Part shown: positions 36,228 through 47,900 of the stretch, one piece after another | Position numbering within the stretch: position 1 is the stretch's first letter | Layout of the letters: the number at the start of each line of letters is the position of its first letter | Assembly: GCA_949987565.1 (NCBI GenBank) | Contig: OX465107.1 | Span: 811,001 to 875,000 of the forward strand | Length of the DNA stretch: 64,000 nucleotides | Origin: Luidia sarsii | Taxonomy: Eukaryota; Echinodermata; Asteroidea; Paxillosida; Luidiidae | Direction of reading: 5' to 3' | Position numbers and translations under genes: made by a program | Notes under the pieces: generated by a model | Databases searched by the model: none | What the model was told of the DNA's origin: nothing | Seen by the model: the letters and a program-made list of their open reading frames with translations, nothing else

Positions 36228-38089
36228 TTATTCTTGGACGTTCTGAATTAATGTGATGTTATCTCCCTTCAGCATAATCCTCCCTGAAAATTAATAGGAA
36301 AGAATTTTCATTACTTGCACGGTTAAAAACAATCAGAAGTTGTCCCAGTCTTCTAAACCCTGAAATCTTGAGTAACTTTCAGATGAACATTTCAGATTGT
36401 TCTGTTCTGGTCCAAAAGCAACATTTGTTTGTATTACATAGTATACACAACGTGGCGTTTTAAAAGTTCAAGCGATATTAATGTTGCATCACAATCCATT
36501 TTCATCCAGCTTCATTGTAACTTTTCACTGGTCACGTTTGCCGTGTGGCTACGCAATGTTGCATGAAGCAAACAGTAGCATCAAAGCATGCCGTCTCTAA
36601 GCAGACTTGCAAGTTCTGGATAAGACGGCCGGCCACTGGTAAGTAGGTTTGCAGTGTCTTCTTTTCTGAGCAAAATGTTGGTTCCTAAACTCGTTTCACT
36701 GATACTGTACTTCTATGTGTACCAGACTACCAGACATGCAAACGGCTATCGTGATAATAAATTGCCACTAAATTCATCACTGATTGATTGCAACATTCTG
36801 GAAACCATTGGTCAAACTCACCGAGCGGTTTTCTTGATTTCGTCTTCATGTGAAACTCCTCAGCTTCATCCAAGACCAAATTCATATACTCGTCAAAACC
36901 CTAACGAAATAGAAAGAAACCACAACATGAAGCACTTATTCAACAAGTCAAGTTTTAAACTAAGAATTCAACAGTGAAGGACACCTAGAACTTGGATCAG
37001 TATTTCACCCCAAGCTTTTTATTTCACGTAAGATAGTACTGTATATATTCACTTGGCAATGGTATCCTGCAGGTCATTCCTGCTGATTTCATGCATATTC
37101 ATGAACACTCTTTACTCTGATTGGCCAATGTCAAGAGTATAGAGCATACATGAATATGTATAATGTAATGACAATTGGCCAATCAGACAAAGGGACCGGC
37201 AGAATAGTGTTTGCAGGAAGAATGTCGTTGCCGGGTGAATATAACCTGCCTTCAAAAAATAATCAGATGTTCTTCACTTACGATAATGTGTCCTTCTATT
37301 CGCATATTGATCTGGTCGTACAGCCAGACTTGAACTCTTGACCTCTGCAAAGGAAACAAGGCAAATGCTAGCATTGTCAATAATTCTAAAATTATAAACT
37401 TGCTAAGTTGCTGTAGCACTCTGGCAACTCTAAAACCAACAATGCTGCAACAATTGAATTTCTGGAGGTTCAGGTTTACGAAAATGAAAAGTATCAACGT
37501 CTCACAATTTGTACATAATTTGTCTTCAATAATTGGGCCATTATCATGGTATGCAACATTGAATTAACATAAATATACTTACATTCTGTAGATATCTGAA
37601 GATAAGATTCTAAGATGGGAAACAGCACAAGAGTTTTGGGTAAGTTAAGGAAAGTAAAACTAGTAAATACTACTCTGCAGTCTGCAATCAAAAAGAACCG
37701 AGAACGCAAGATGGTGTGGGATGGAGAGAACTTTTTTTTGGTCAATTGAATACTCCTAATTAAAATGAGAATGTTAATTGTTACTGTTAGTGTTACTTGT
37801 GTTAGTTAGCTGTACAGATAATATTACTAACTAAGGGTAAGGTTTAATTGAACCTTACACAAAATAGTTGCACAGTATTGTACGATCCATAAAATCTGCC
37901 TATGCAAGTGTCGGAAATACAAGCCTCAACGCCGCTTATGCTCGCATACAAACCAACGCAAGCAAGCAAAACACAGAAACCGGCGCCTTCGTTGTCAACA
38001 AAACAGCTCTCGTTGCGAGCAGACGATTCAAAGGATACGATCGGTTGGACCATAATCTTCTGCACCTTCTGTCCCTTGTAAGCTGCCAT
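36228..38089 (-). CDS. SNRPE: SNRPE, small nuclear ribonucleoprotein E, complete five-exon gene
   Basis: Exons in transcript order: 38089-38039, 37609-37583, 37344-37282, 36900-36822, 36283-36228. All are GT-AG, the phases agree (0,0,0,1), and the total of 276 nt encodes 91 aa (human 92). Exon 1 gives [17 protein letters not shown], the 27-nt exon 2 gives NLIFRYLQN, exon 3 gives [19 protein letters not shown], exon 4 begins [15 protein letters not shown], and exon 5 carries the Sm2 motif [11 protein letters not shown] before TAA. SmE joins the heptameric Sm ring (with SmF and SmG) around the Sm site of U1, U2, U4 and U5 snRNAs and is needed for pre-mRNA splicing. The exons are too short to stand out as open frames. 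A 200-bp MITE sits in intron 3. Confidence 0.96.
37044..37243. mobile_element. MITE family M1, copy 2, inside SNRPE intron 3
   Basis: A 200-bp relative of 5110-5285. It has TATATTCACTTGGC at the left, GCCGGGTGAATATA at the right, and the shared interior blocks GGTCATTCCTGCTGAT, CATATTCATGAACACTC and GGGACCGGCAGAATAG. The right end lies 38 bp from the exon 3 donor. It fills half of the 381-bp intron. Confidence 0.85.
37583..37609 (-). CDS. SNRPE: SNRPE exon 2, 27-nt microexon
   Basis: Nine codons, NLIFRYLQN, bounded by acceptor CATCTTAG and donor GTAAGT. They form part of the Sm1 region of SmE and exactly fill the gap between exons 1 and 3. Confidence 0.95.
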
Positions 38090-38977
38090 GGTTGTAGAGT
38101 CGCTACTGCTTTCAGAGCAGTCACTGACAAGAAAAATTCCAGCAATGAGTTGCTGTATTCACGCACAAAACGGAGCGGTAACGTTGATTTGCCTGATGCA
38201 CGTGAAAAACAAAATGGCGGACCAACGCGTGAAAGGGCGCCACCACTCGGTTACCAACTGAAGTGTTAGGCCATGTCCGAAAATATTGGCTGCGGCTAGA
38301 AGTAACACGCATTCCTATAGGAACTGGCTGCAGCCGCTCGTTGACGACTTCCATGGACTCGTGCGTACTTTTAAGCCATAGCCAATGATTTGTGGCGCAG
38401 TCTTATTTTCTGAAAAGAACAACATCCTTTCTTCTTTCTCTTGGATCATGGAGCTAAAGTATCCATGCTCCGATCAAGCGATATATTGCCATCTTGAACA
38501 TCACGATTTTCCAATCGTTGTTAATAATTTTGACAGACTGAGAAACAGTTGACTTGTTTTTGTTATTTATCGGGTTATAATAGTTGTACCGTGGTTGTCT
38601 ATGTCCATAGTTTGTTCCATGATTCCTCCATGCTACTTGCTAGTTCAGTAGTTGCTACTAATTACTTAGCTAATACTAATAGTAAGTAATAATATTATGG
38701 AGCATTTTTGCACAAGTATATTACATGGAAGCGCATGCATATATATTTTAAGATTTATATGTCATAATTATTCCAGCGCGTATAATGACGTATTAATCAT
38801 TCTATATCTTGAAATCGCCAAAGAGCGCTATCTTTTTTTCAGACTCGTTTTTTTGCGGAGGTGGAACGACGGCTGATGCATGAGCTAATCAGCCCACGCA
38901 ATCGACGGCTGTTTCATGACCGTCCGCACGACGTCGGTAAAATAAATCCGTAACGCATATTTTCATTGCTGGCGAAG
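38090..38977. promoter_or_regulatory. Shared divergent promoter interval, SNRPE (-) / ARHGAP1 (+)
   Basis: This 888 bp separates two start codons on opposite strands. It holds YY1-like ATGGCGG cores: AAAATGGCGG at 38211 and GAAGATGGCGG at 38974, the latter overlapping the ARHGAP1 ATG. A CCAAT box lies at 38382. No TATA box is evident near either start. The arrangement is typical of housekeeping bidirectional promoters; function is inferred. Confidence 0.5.
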
Positions 38978-41900
38978 ATGGCGGAGGAAGCTCAAGCGGG
39001 TGTGAACAGGGAGAAACTCGCCATCGACCTGGACGTGCCGTCCGAGGCCAGAGGGGTGCCGGAGGGCGAGGAGGGATCCTTCCACGACCCTGCTCTCGAT
39101 TTTGAGGAGGATGAGGAACTTTCCCTGGCCCGTGACGAAGCCCAAATCGTTGGCAATGCTCAGCTGAGTGAGTACTGAGTCGTGTGCGAAGGAACATGCA
39201 CAATGTTTTGGTGCACGCCCTTCCGTGCATTGTCATGTCAATCAGTCAGTCTCTCGCCTCGCCCAATTCACGTTCCAACCTTGACATTCCCGAGCAGAAA
39301 GTCAGCCCTAGCCTAGTCTTTTCCAAAATAAGCATCAGCAGTATTCCAGTACGGCAGTAGGCCTACTTTAAAGTTTAGTTGATACATGGTTGATACATTG
39401 TCTGTTTTGATACTGCTGCTACTGACTACTGTATCCTCCAATAACCGGTTTTCGACGATATAAGGACTTTTCTTCAAACTGAACAATGTGGACGAAAGTA
39501 TCACACTAAAAGAGGTCTCAGTCACTTTTTCCACACCACAGACTATTAGAATAATCATAGAGAATGTTGATCAAGCCTGTCACTTCCGTAAGATTACCCG
39601 GTTTTGTTGACGTCCGCGGCGCACCGCGCAGTAAGCATCATCACTTATTTTCGATGGTGGTGTTTAGTAAGGTGTCCTAGTGCAGCCAAATGCAAAATGA
39701 ATTCTTAAAATAACTCAAATGCTGAGTGGCACTAAAATTCTTCCCTGTATATTTTTGTTTGTTCATCTTTGGGTTTTTTTTCGACACTGCATCTAACACA
39801 TTCCTCAAAACATTCTTCTGTGATGTTAAAAAAAACTCCACAATCCTCTTTCTCACTGCTTCTTTAGTTATGACCTTTCCCAATATCACTCAAGAGACAC
39901 ATTTCCTCCTTCTTGGGACTTTCTCTAGCTGCCCTTTTATTTTTTTCATTTTTTTATAAAATCCTATTAGGCCATGTTACTTTATGTCTTTAAATAATAA
40001 TGAACAAAATATAAACAAAATTATATATTAAAGCGAGACGCCCTTTAGGAGCCTCATAGTTTTTACACAGAACGGACTGCCTCAAGTTGCGTGATATATA
40101 TTTTTTCTACGTATGTTGGGGTTTGTTATGGTACACTCAGATTTTTTTTAGGACCAACAGGAGCTTCGAAACAACTGCCAATATTGTACCTAGGAAAATA
40201 GACCCCAAAAGAGCAACTTTTTGAATCACACAAGTTTGGCCTACCGGAAGAGCCTTAACTTTCCACATTCTTTGGTGACGGACAAGAGCAGGAAACAAAC
40301 TGGAAGATACGAAATCTGAGATCGTTATACGGAGTTGTTTTCATCGTGCGATGTGAGTTAGAAGGCCAAGTGTCGAAAAAGCGTACTGTCGACAACTGGG
40401 CCCTCCACGATATACTAGTATTAGTACTAGTACTACATGTACTAGTACTAGTAGTAGTACTAGTACTAGTACTAGTACTAGTGGTAGTACTAGTACTAGT
40501 ACTAGTACTTGTAGTACTAGTACTAGTAGTACTAGTAGTAGTAGGGTTGGGACTCTGTTGGGCTTGGACCCTACAGTCACCCGAACCACAAAATTTCAAA
40601 TTTTGATAAAAAAAGGGTGACTTGTCGGGTCCAAGTGACTCGGGACTACTGCTACTGCTACTGCTAGTGCTGCTAGTGCTACACTGCATATTTTATGAGT
40701 CACAACATAATTAAATTGTTTTGAAATCCTAAAGTCCAATTTTTTTGGCAAGGGGTTGTGCCAAACAATGGCTGTATTGTCTGCGTGCGTAACAATAGGT
40801 GGTCTATTATGGACTTGTGGTCTATTATGAAATCTTGCCGACATTCGTGGCTTTGTGCTGATGAAAGGTATTTGGCCTGAACCCTTTCAGAACCAAGAAT
40901 TTTGTTTTGAAAATTAAACTTATGACATGTTTTGGATTTGACTTTGATGTTCACTTTAGACTTGACTGATTTAAGATTATCTAAACTGAAGCTGCTTTGG
41001 ATGCAAGTCCTTACTCCTTTTGTTGTCGTTTGCAGAACTCTGCTCACCTTCGGATGAGTCTGTTGGGGGGTTAGGGGATGGCAGCCAATCAGCAAGCTCA
41101 ACAGCTGCCACACCCTCCAATGAGAACGTCCAAGTGATTGATATTGTCCATCCAGAGGACACGTTTGATGACATCGCACAGTACAACGTCATACAAGTAG
41201 CAGGTGGGTTGTAGTAGGCTGGGAGGGGAGAGTATGAAGGCAGGGGAGGAGGAGGAGGTGGATGGGGAGGTGGTAGAAGAAAGGAGGACTTAGAGGAAGA
41301 GTTGGAGGAGGGGGGTGTGGAGAGGGAGGAGGGGAGGCGAAAGATGTGAAGGAGGAGAATGTGGAGATAGAGAACGAGGTGGAGAAGATTGAGGAGGAGG
41401 ATGTAGAGAGGGAGGAGGGGAGATGAAAGAGGTGGAGGAGGAGGAGAAGGAAGAGGATGAAGTGAAGGAGGGCGAGAAGAAAGATATTGAGGAGGAAAAG
41501 TCCAATGATTGAAACACTACAGTTTTCTGCATTGTTAGTGCTAGTGTATTTTAAAGATTTATTACACATAGATTAGTCTTGTCAAATTAGTACAATTTTC
41601 CATGTATATAGTCCACCGACAAAGTCTTCATACAGAATAGACACATTAGTATCATTAGTAATTTAGTATTACTTTCAAAACACGCATTAAAGATAACATT
41701 CAGAAGACTGCAATACATGTAAATAGAATAAGTCAGCGGTTTATAACGTGAATTCTAATTTTAGTGGTTTCACTTCCTTGTTTGCATAACAAACAAAAAC
41801 CTGGTCTCTGAATGGCTCTTGTGAACGGCTGTGACGTCGCCTGTGGTTTCTGTCCTTTGTCCAGGTGATGACAACGTGGGCAGGAAGCTGGTTCTTTTCT

Positions 41901-44900
41901 ACTGCTGTCGACTGCCGCCAACAAAGTCCTACAACACATCCAGGCTACTTGGGTGAGCGGAAATGGAGAGGACCAATGATCAGATTTCTATTAGAAATCT
42001 CTTGATTGACTATTAGACAAGGGAAGGCCACCATCTAGGGGTTGGATAGCTCAGATGGAAGAGCACTGGTACTTTAATCCAGCGGTCTCGGGTTCAAGTC
42101 CTGTTCCAGTCAGTTTTCTTTGCCAATTTTTCAATTGGTTCAAAAGTTTTCAGTCAGTTTTTCCTTTGTTTAACAAAATGCTGGTTTATCCAAATGCCTT
42201 GAATAAAATGGAAATAAACCTTTATCTGTATCAATCAATACTGTTCCACAAGGCGTCATTTGAATAGGGAGTCCAATGTTTAAGGGAAGTTAGTCCATTA
42301 TACTTGAAGACGTGCCAAGGTGGCTGTATTAGTCAAAGTGAAGAATACTAACAACTTAAGGATAGGTGATATACAAAAAAGTTGCAAACTGCTTACTGAC
42401 TAAAATTACCAAAATGTAAATCTTAAAATTTAGTGGGCCTGACGTTTTGATCCTAGCAGGACCTTTCTCTAAGGCAGAGTGACAAGGACAAAACAGATAC
42501 ATGTACATGGAGGAAGGGGGGGAGAGTGAATAGGACACGGAGAGAGACAAAGGACAAAGAGTGAAGCTGGTAGGGAGAGATCAAAGGGAAGGGCAAGCAG
42601 TGGGGTAGGGATTAGTGAGAGGAGGGGGAAAGATCAAAGAGAAGGGCAAGGAGTAGGGTAGGGATTAGTGACAAGAGGGGAAAGATCAAAGAGAGAAGTG
42701 TGAAGGACTGAACACAAAAGAAGGATTATCAGAAAGCTGCATGGTGTTAGTCATTACCCTCCTGGATATTGAGACCATGTGGTTGAATAGTCCGAAGACG
42801 CTTCATCCACATTTTCTCACGGCTAAGACGGACAGCATTACTACGGTGACCAAGTGATTCTATGCCCAGTACACTCATATCTGATTTCGAATGATCAGGG
42901 AGATTGAAGTGATACCCAACAGGGGTGTCCATTTTACCGGTTTTGATAGTAGACCTATGGCCATAGATCCGTTTTTGAGGGTGTTTTTGGTCTCGCCAAC
43001 ATACTGAATATTACAAACTCTACAAGAGATGAGGTATATGATGTTTGAGGTAGTGCACGTGATAGAGCCATAGGTCGTGTGGGTAGTTCCAGAAGAATGA
43101 CCATTGAAAGAGTCTATTTCCTTGACACTTAAGGATAGAACGTATGACCGACAAGAATACAAAAGCTTCTGTAGCAACAACTACTATATCAGTGCATTTC
43201 ACGAACAATTTGTTGCTATGAAAGTTCATGCACTCCTTCCAACTGGTCAGTCTTTAAGCGCTATCCTTAAGTCATTGTTAAGAAGACAGTGACTTTTGAA
43301 AACAGTCTCTTTGTTGTCGTTGTTCCGTATATTCAAGTCGTCACCAGTTTTCTTTGCGTGTTGCTTGCAGGTTCTTGAAATACACACTGGATCAGTACGT
43401 GGAGGGTGACTACACCTTGGTGGTTTTCCTATATGGATTGGTTCATGCCAACAGGCCTTCCTTCAACTGGCTCAGGCAGGCCTATGGGGACCTGGACAGA
43501 AAGTAAGTCTTAATTAGGTTTGTGGAGACACCATGTAAATTCTCTTTTGTGAGTAAGTGTGGTTCTGAAAAGAACCGGAGGAACTCGACATTTCAAACAG
43601 TATGCTCTGTTTGTCTGCAGTCTCCTGAAGACGAGCAGAGTACACTGTTCGAAACGTCAAGTTCCTCCGGTTCTTTTCAGAACCACACTTACTCACAAAA
43701 GAGAATTTACATGGTGTCTCCACAAACCTAATTATCCTGCTATTCTCACCATGCAAACCTTCAAATCTCATTTACAGTATTTGTCCACCATAGATATAAC
43801 ATGATGTTTGCATCCAGGAGAATGTAATTCAATGAGAGTTTGCTCTGCTCGACGTGATAAGCACTGAGTGCTCGGTGCTTTGCCCGATGCCTGATGAAAA
43901 CATTTCAGGCAGCTCGGGCGGGATTCCTGCTTTCTAGTGGAGACGTCTTAACCACTTGACCACTGAGCTGGTAGAAGATTTGAATACTCCACACAAGTGG
44001 GATGTAAAAGCAGAATGGCTAGAGTCTCCTGATGACGAATTACGAATAATGATAAGAATAATAATAATGTAAACATTTATACTGCACTCTTTACATACGA
44101 ATGATCAAGAGAGCATTACAATTGAAATGGCTAAAACAAAGAGAAAAGATAACAGATGTGAGAAACAGTTTAAGATAGAAGATTAAGACAGGTTGCCTGG
44201 TCAGTGCCCAAACCACAATATGGGGATACGTCTGTCCCACCAGCAAGGAGTTAATCATTACTGAAGCCTAACCCTGCTGACATCGGTAATGTCTTGACCT
44301 TTTCTGGAGACACGGACACCTCTAACCCAACCTACGTAATTAAAAATCTAGCTACAGTGGAACGTCGCTATACCGAACAAATTTTCATGGATCCCGGGAT
44401 GTTCGTTTTAACGGCGTTCCACTGTACCTGACACGGCAACCCCAGAAGAAGAAGCAGAAAAAAGACGATCAAAATACATCAGGGCATCCTGCCTCTGAAA
44501 GGATAAACCCCTGGCATCTTCTTAAATAGAAGTATTATTGTTGGTCTGCAATTGTCAAGGTTCCTTTCTCTGTCACAGATTCAAGAAGAACCTGAAAGCT
44601 CTGCTGGTAGTCCACCCTTCCAACCTGGTCAAGGTCTTCTGGGGCATCTTCAGACATCTGGTCAGCGCTAAGTTCAGTCGTAAGGTCAGCTACATCCATC
44701 TTCTGAGCGAGCTGAGTGGATTGGTGGACTTGGAGCGGCTGTCTATTCCCGAGGCTGTTCTGCAGTACGTGCTCCCAGAAACGTTCATTGGTTTTGGTTA
44801 TCAAACAAACAAAGGAAAGTCTGACTTGGAACTTTTGAATAAATTGAAAAATTGGTGTTTGTCTGGATGATAATGAGATAATGAAAGATAATGAAAGATA

Positions 44901-47900
44901 ATGAAAGATAATGAAAGATAATGAAAGATAATGAAAGATAATGAAAGATAATGAAAGATAATGAAAGATAATGAAAGATAATGAAAGATAATAAAAGATA
45001 ATGAAAGATAATGAAAGATAATGAAAGATAATGAAAGATAATGAAAGATAATGAAAGATAATGAAAGATAATGAAAGATAATGAAAGAATTCCCTTCTGG
45101 AGAATTCCGAGTCAAACAAAGAAAGGAAAAAACTTGTTCTAAAGTTCCCTGTCAGTTTTCCCTTCATTTTATTAACTTGAAAAACTTAATTGACCCAAAG
45201 TATCAACAATGAGGAGGGCCTGATGTTTTGATGCTAGCAGGACCTTTCTCAATGACACACCCTCCTGTTTCATGTCAAAGACCTAACCTTTTGTCTTTGT
45301 GCACCAGGCATGACCAGCGGATGATAGAACGTCACAGAGGTAGGACCACCCAGTCTCCTTCCAGCCCCAACCAGACTGCTGTTGATGCCCCTCCCAAGAC
45401 AGTCCCAAAGACGCAGCAGTTTGGGGTCTCATTAGAGACGTAAGCCAGCAAACATTTCCTCTCTATAAGCAGCTGCTTTTCCTGAAGTAATACATCGATC
45501 TGGTAAACTGCTTACTGACTTAAAGGACCAAAATAGTATCAATTTAAAAATGAATCATATTTTTTATCCTGGCAGGAGCTTTCTTTTAGGCTTGATTTCA
45601 CGTTGATTTCACCGAACCAATCATAATTTACGATCAATCACAAGACAATGATCGATTAACAGAAACCATGCGGCCTTTCACAACTTACGACGGGTTATAC
45701 ATTGTTACTTGAGTGATGATGCATCGTAAGGCTTTGTGAAATCCACCCCAGGCCCTGTAAATGTTGAGATAGTTGCTCCACTTCTTGGTTCAAAGGGGAC
45801 ATTTATAGAGTTCTTTTCGCAGCTAATTTTGATTTGTATTTGTTTTGTCTTCTATAGCTTGGCAGAGAGTGAAGGAGGAGCACCCATTCCAAAGGTTGTC
45901 CGAGAGACAGTAGATACCATCAAAAAAAGAGGTAGGATATATTTGAGTCAAGTTTAGAGATCCAAGCCACAGGCTAAGGGTTGGAGAGCTCAGGTGGGAG
46001 AGGGATGGTCTGCTTGGGTTCAAATCCTGGTCCATGAAGATTTTTAGTTCTTCATGGATTCCAATTTACCACCTTAGAAACTGACCAATGGTAGGAGGAG
46101 GGGGAGGAGGAGGAGGAAGAGGAGAAGGAGAGGGAGGGGGAAAGGGGAGGGGAAGACAGGAGGTGGAGGAGGAGGAAGAGGCGCAGGAGGAGAGAGAGGA
46201 GAGGAGGAGGATCGAAGAGGAGGTGTAGGAGAGGGAAGAAGAGGAGGTTGAGGAGGTTGAGGAAAGGGAGGGGAGTAGGAGAAGGATCAAAAAGGAGGAG
46301 GGGATTGACGAGGAGTGGGAGTAGGAGAGAGAGGAGTGGTGCTATGTTCACACATTTTCACAAATTCTGTTATCACCTTGTCAGGTTTGCAGACAGAGGG
46401 CATCTTCAGACGTTGCCCCAATGCCATCACCATCAAGAAAGTACAGCGGATGTACAATGAGGGTCAGCCAGTAGACTTTGAAGCTCTCATGGACGTCCAC
46501 ATTCCGGCCCTCATCCTCAAGACGTTCTTCAGAGAACTCCCTGAGCCCATCATGACCTTTGACCTTTACGAAGACATCCTGAAATTGCACGGTACGCATA
46601 TTTGATAGTCGTACTTCTACCTTTGCAAGAAGAGTTACCTTTGTTGATACAAAATCGAAAAGATAGTAATTTGGTGTTTGCTGTGGGATTCTGTGGACCC
46701 TAACCCTGCTGCAATCAACAAGATGCAGTAGTGGGTGCATTGTGTGTACACCCTGATGTTACAGAGCTTTGTCCAGGTCCCTACCTCCTATGCCCTGTCC
46801 TAACTCTCAACCAACCATCCCTCCTATTTCCTCTTGAATCAGGAAAAGGAAATTCCTCCACAGAAGGTCATTGACTGACAATCATCATCCTTGCTTCAGT
46901 ATCGCCTGCAGGCTGCTCATGAATATTCATAAAGGACAAAAGGCAAATCAATGTTTACACAATTGCAAATGGAAAAGGAAAATCAAGGTTTGGATCGTTG
47001 AGGTCGTTCACCAGTCCTGTATCATTCAGTCTTGGCAGCAATCACTCTAATCTCGTTTCCATCGACAGGTCTCCATGACAACGACGAACGCATCGCCGCT
47101 TGCCGTAGCATAGTGTGCGACAGACTTCCTGAGAGGAATTATGTCATTCTCCAACATCTGATGGAATTATTACATCAGGTCAGTATAACCTTGAGTTGAA
47201 ACAACTTCCCTCCTGTGTGTTTCAGACCTATGCCTTTGATCACTCATGCATGGAATTGTTATCGTTAATATTATTGCTACCCTCCTTCATGCCTTCCTGC
47301 TTTTGAGGAAATCCTTTTGCGATTGAAACATCGGGGGTGGATTTCACAAAGCCTTACGATCCATCGTAACTCAGCTTACGATGGATAACCCATCGTATGT
47401 GTTTACGGGCCGTATGGTTTCTGTGCATCGCTCATTGTCTTGCATTTGATCGTAAGTTACAATGGGTTTCATGAATAAGACTTAAGGCTATGCATGGTGT
47501 GTGGAACTAATAAAGAGTATAGGTTTGTGGTGACAACGTGTACGAGAAGATCTTTTGTGAATGAGTGTGGTTCTGAAAAGAACTAGTTGTTTTACACTCA
47601 GCATTTTGGACAGTGTGCTCTGTCCGTCTTCAGATCTCACACTGTCCAAAATGTTGTGTCACCAGCACTTTGCAGAGCCATACTCAAAAGAGTGTCACTG
47701 CACAATGCCCACATAATGTGAAGTTTCTGGAATGCTATCGTGATTGTTTTATCACTTCCTTTCCCTCACCGTCCATCCCTCAGGTCGCCGAGAACAGTGA
47801 GAAGATGAAGATGTCTGTGGCCAACATCTCCATCGTCTTCAGCCCCAACCTGGTGTGGCCTCGCAGCAAGGCTATGTCCCTGGACTCGCTGGCCGAGATC

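Noticed and set aside
37868..38269. 133-residue plus-strand frame over the SNRPE start
   Set aside because: It is antisense to SNRPE exon 1 and promoter and has no homology; the minus-strand gene model is unambiguous.
42039..42112. Functional tRNA-Lys gene
   Set aside because: The A and B boxes are good, but the acceptor and anticodon stems do not pair properly and the same sequence recurs as a dispersed repeat; it is a SINE.
44881..45086. CRISPR-like regular array
   Set aside because: Units are directly contiguous 10-mers with no spacers, in an intron of a eukaryotic gene.
44535..45167. 210-residue minus-strand frame with a repeated SLSFIIFHYL peptide
   Set aside because: It is the decamer array read on the opposite strand plus the antisense of ARHGAP1 exon 5. 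The repeat period of 10 nt explains the peptide.
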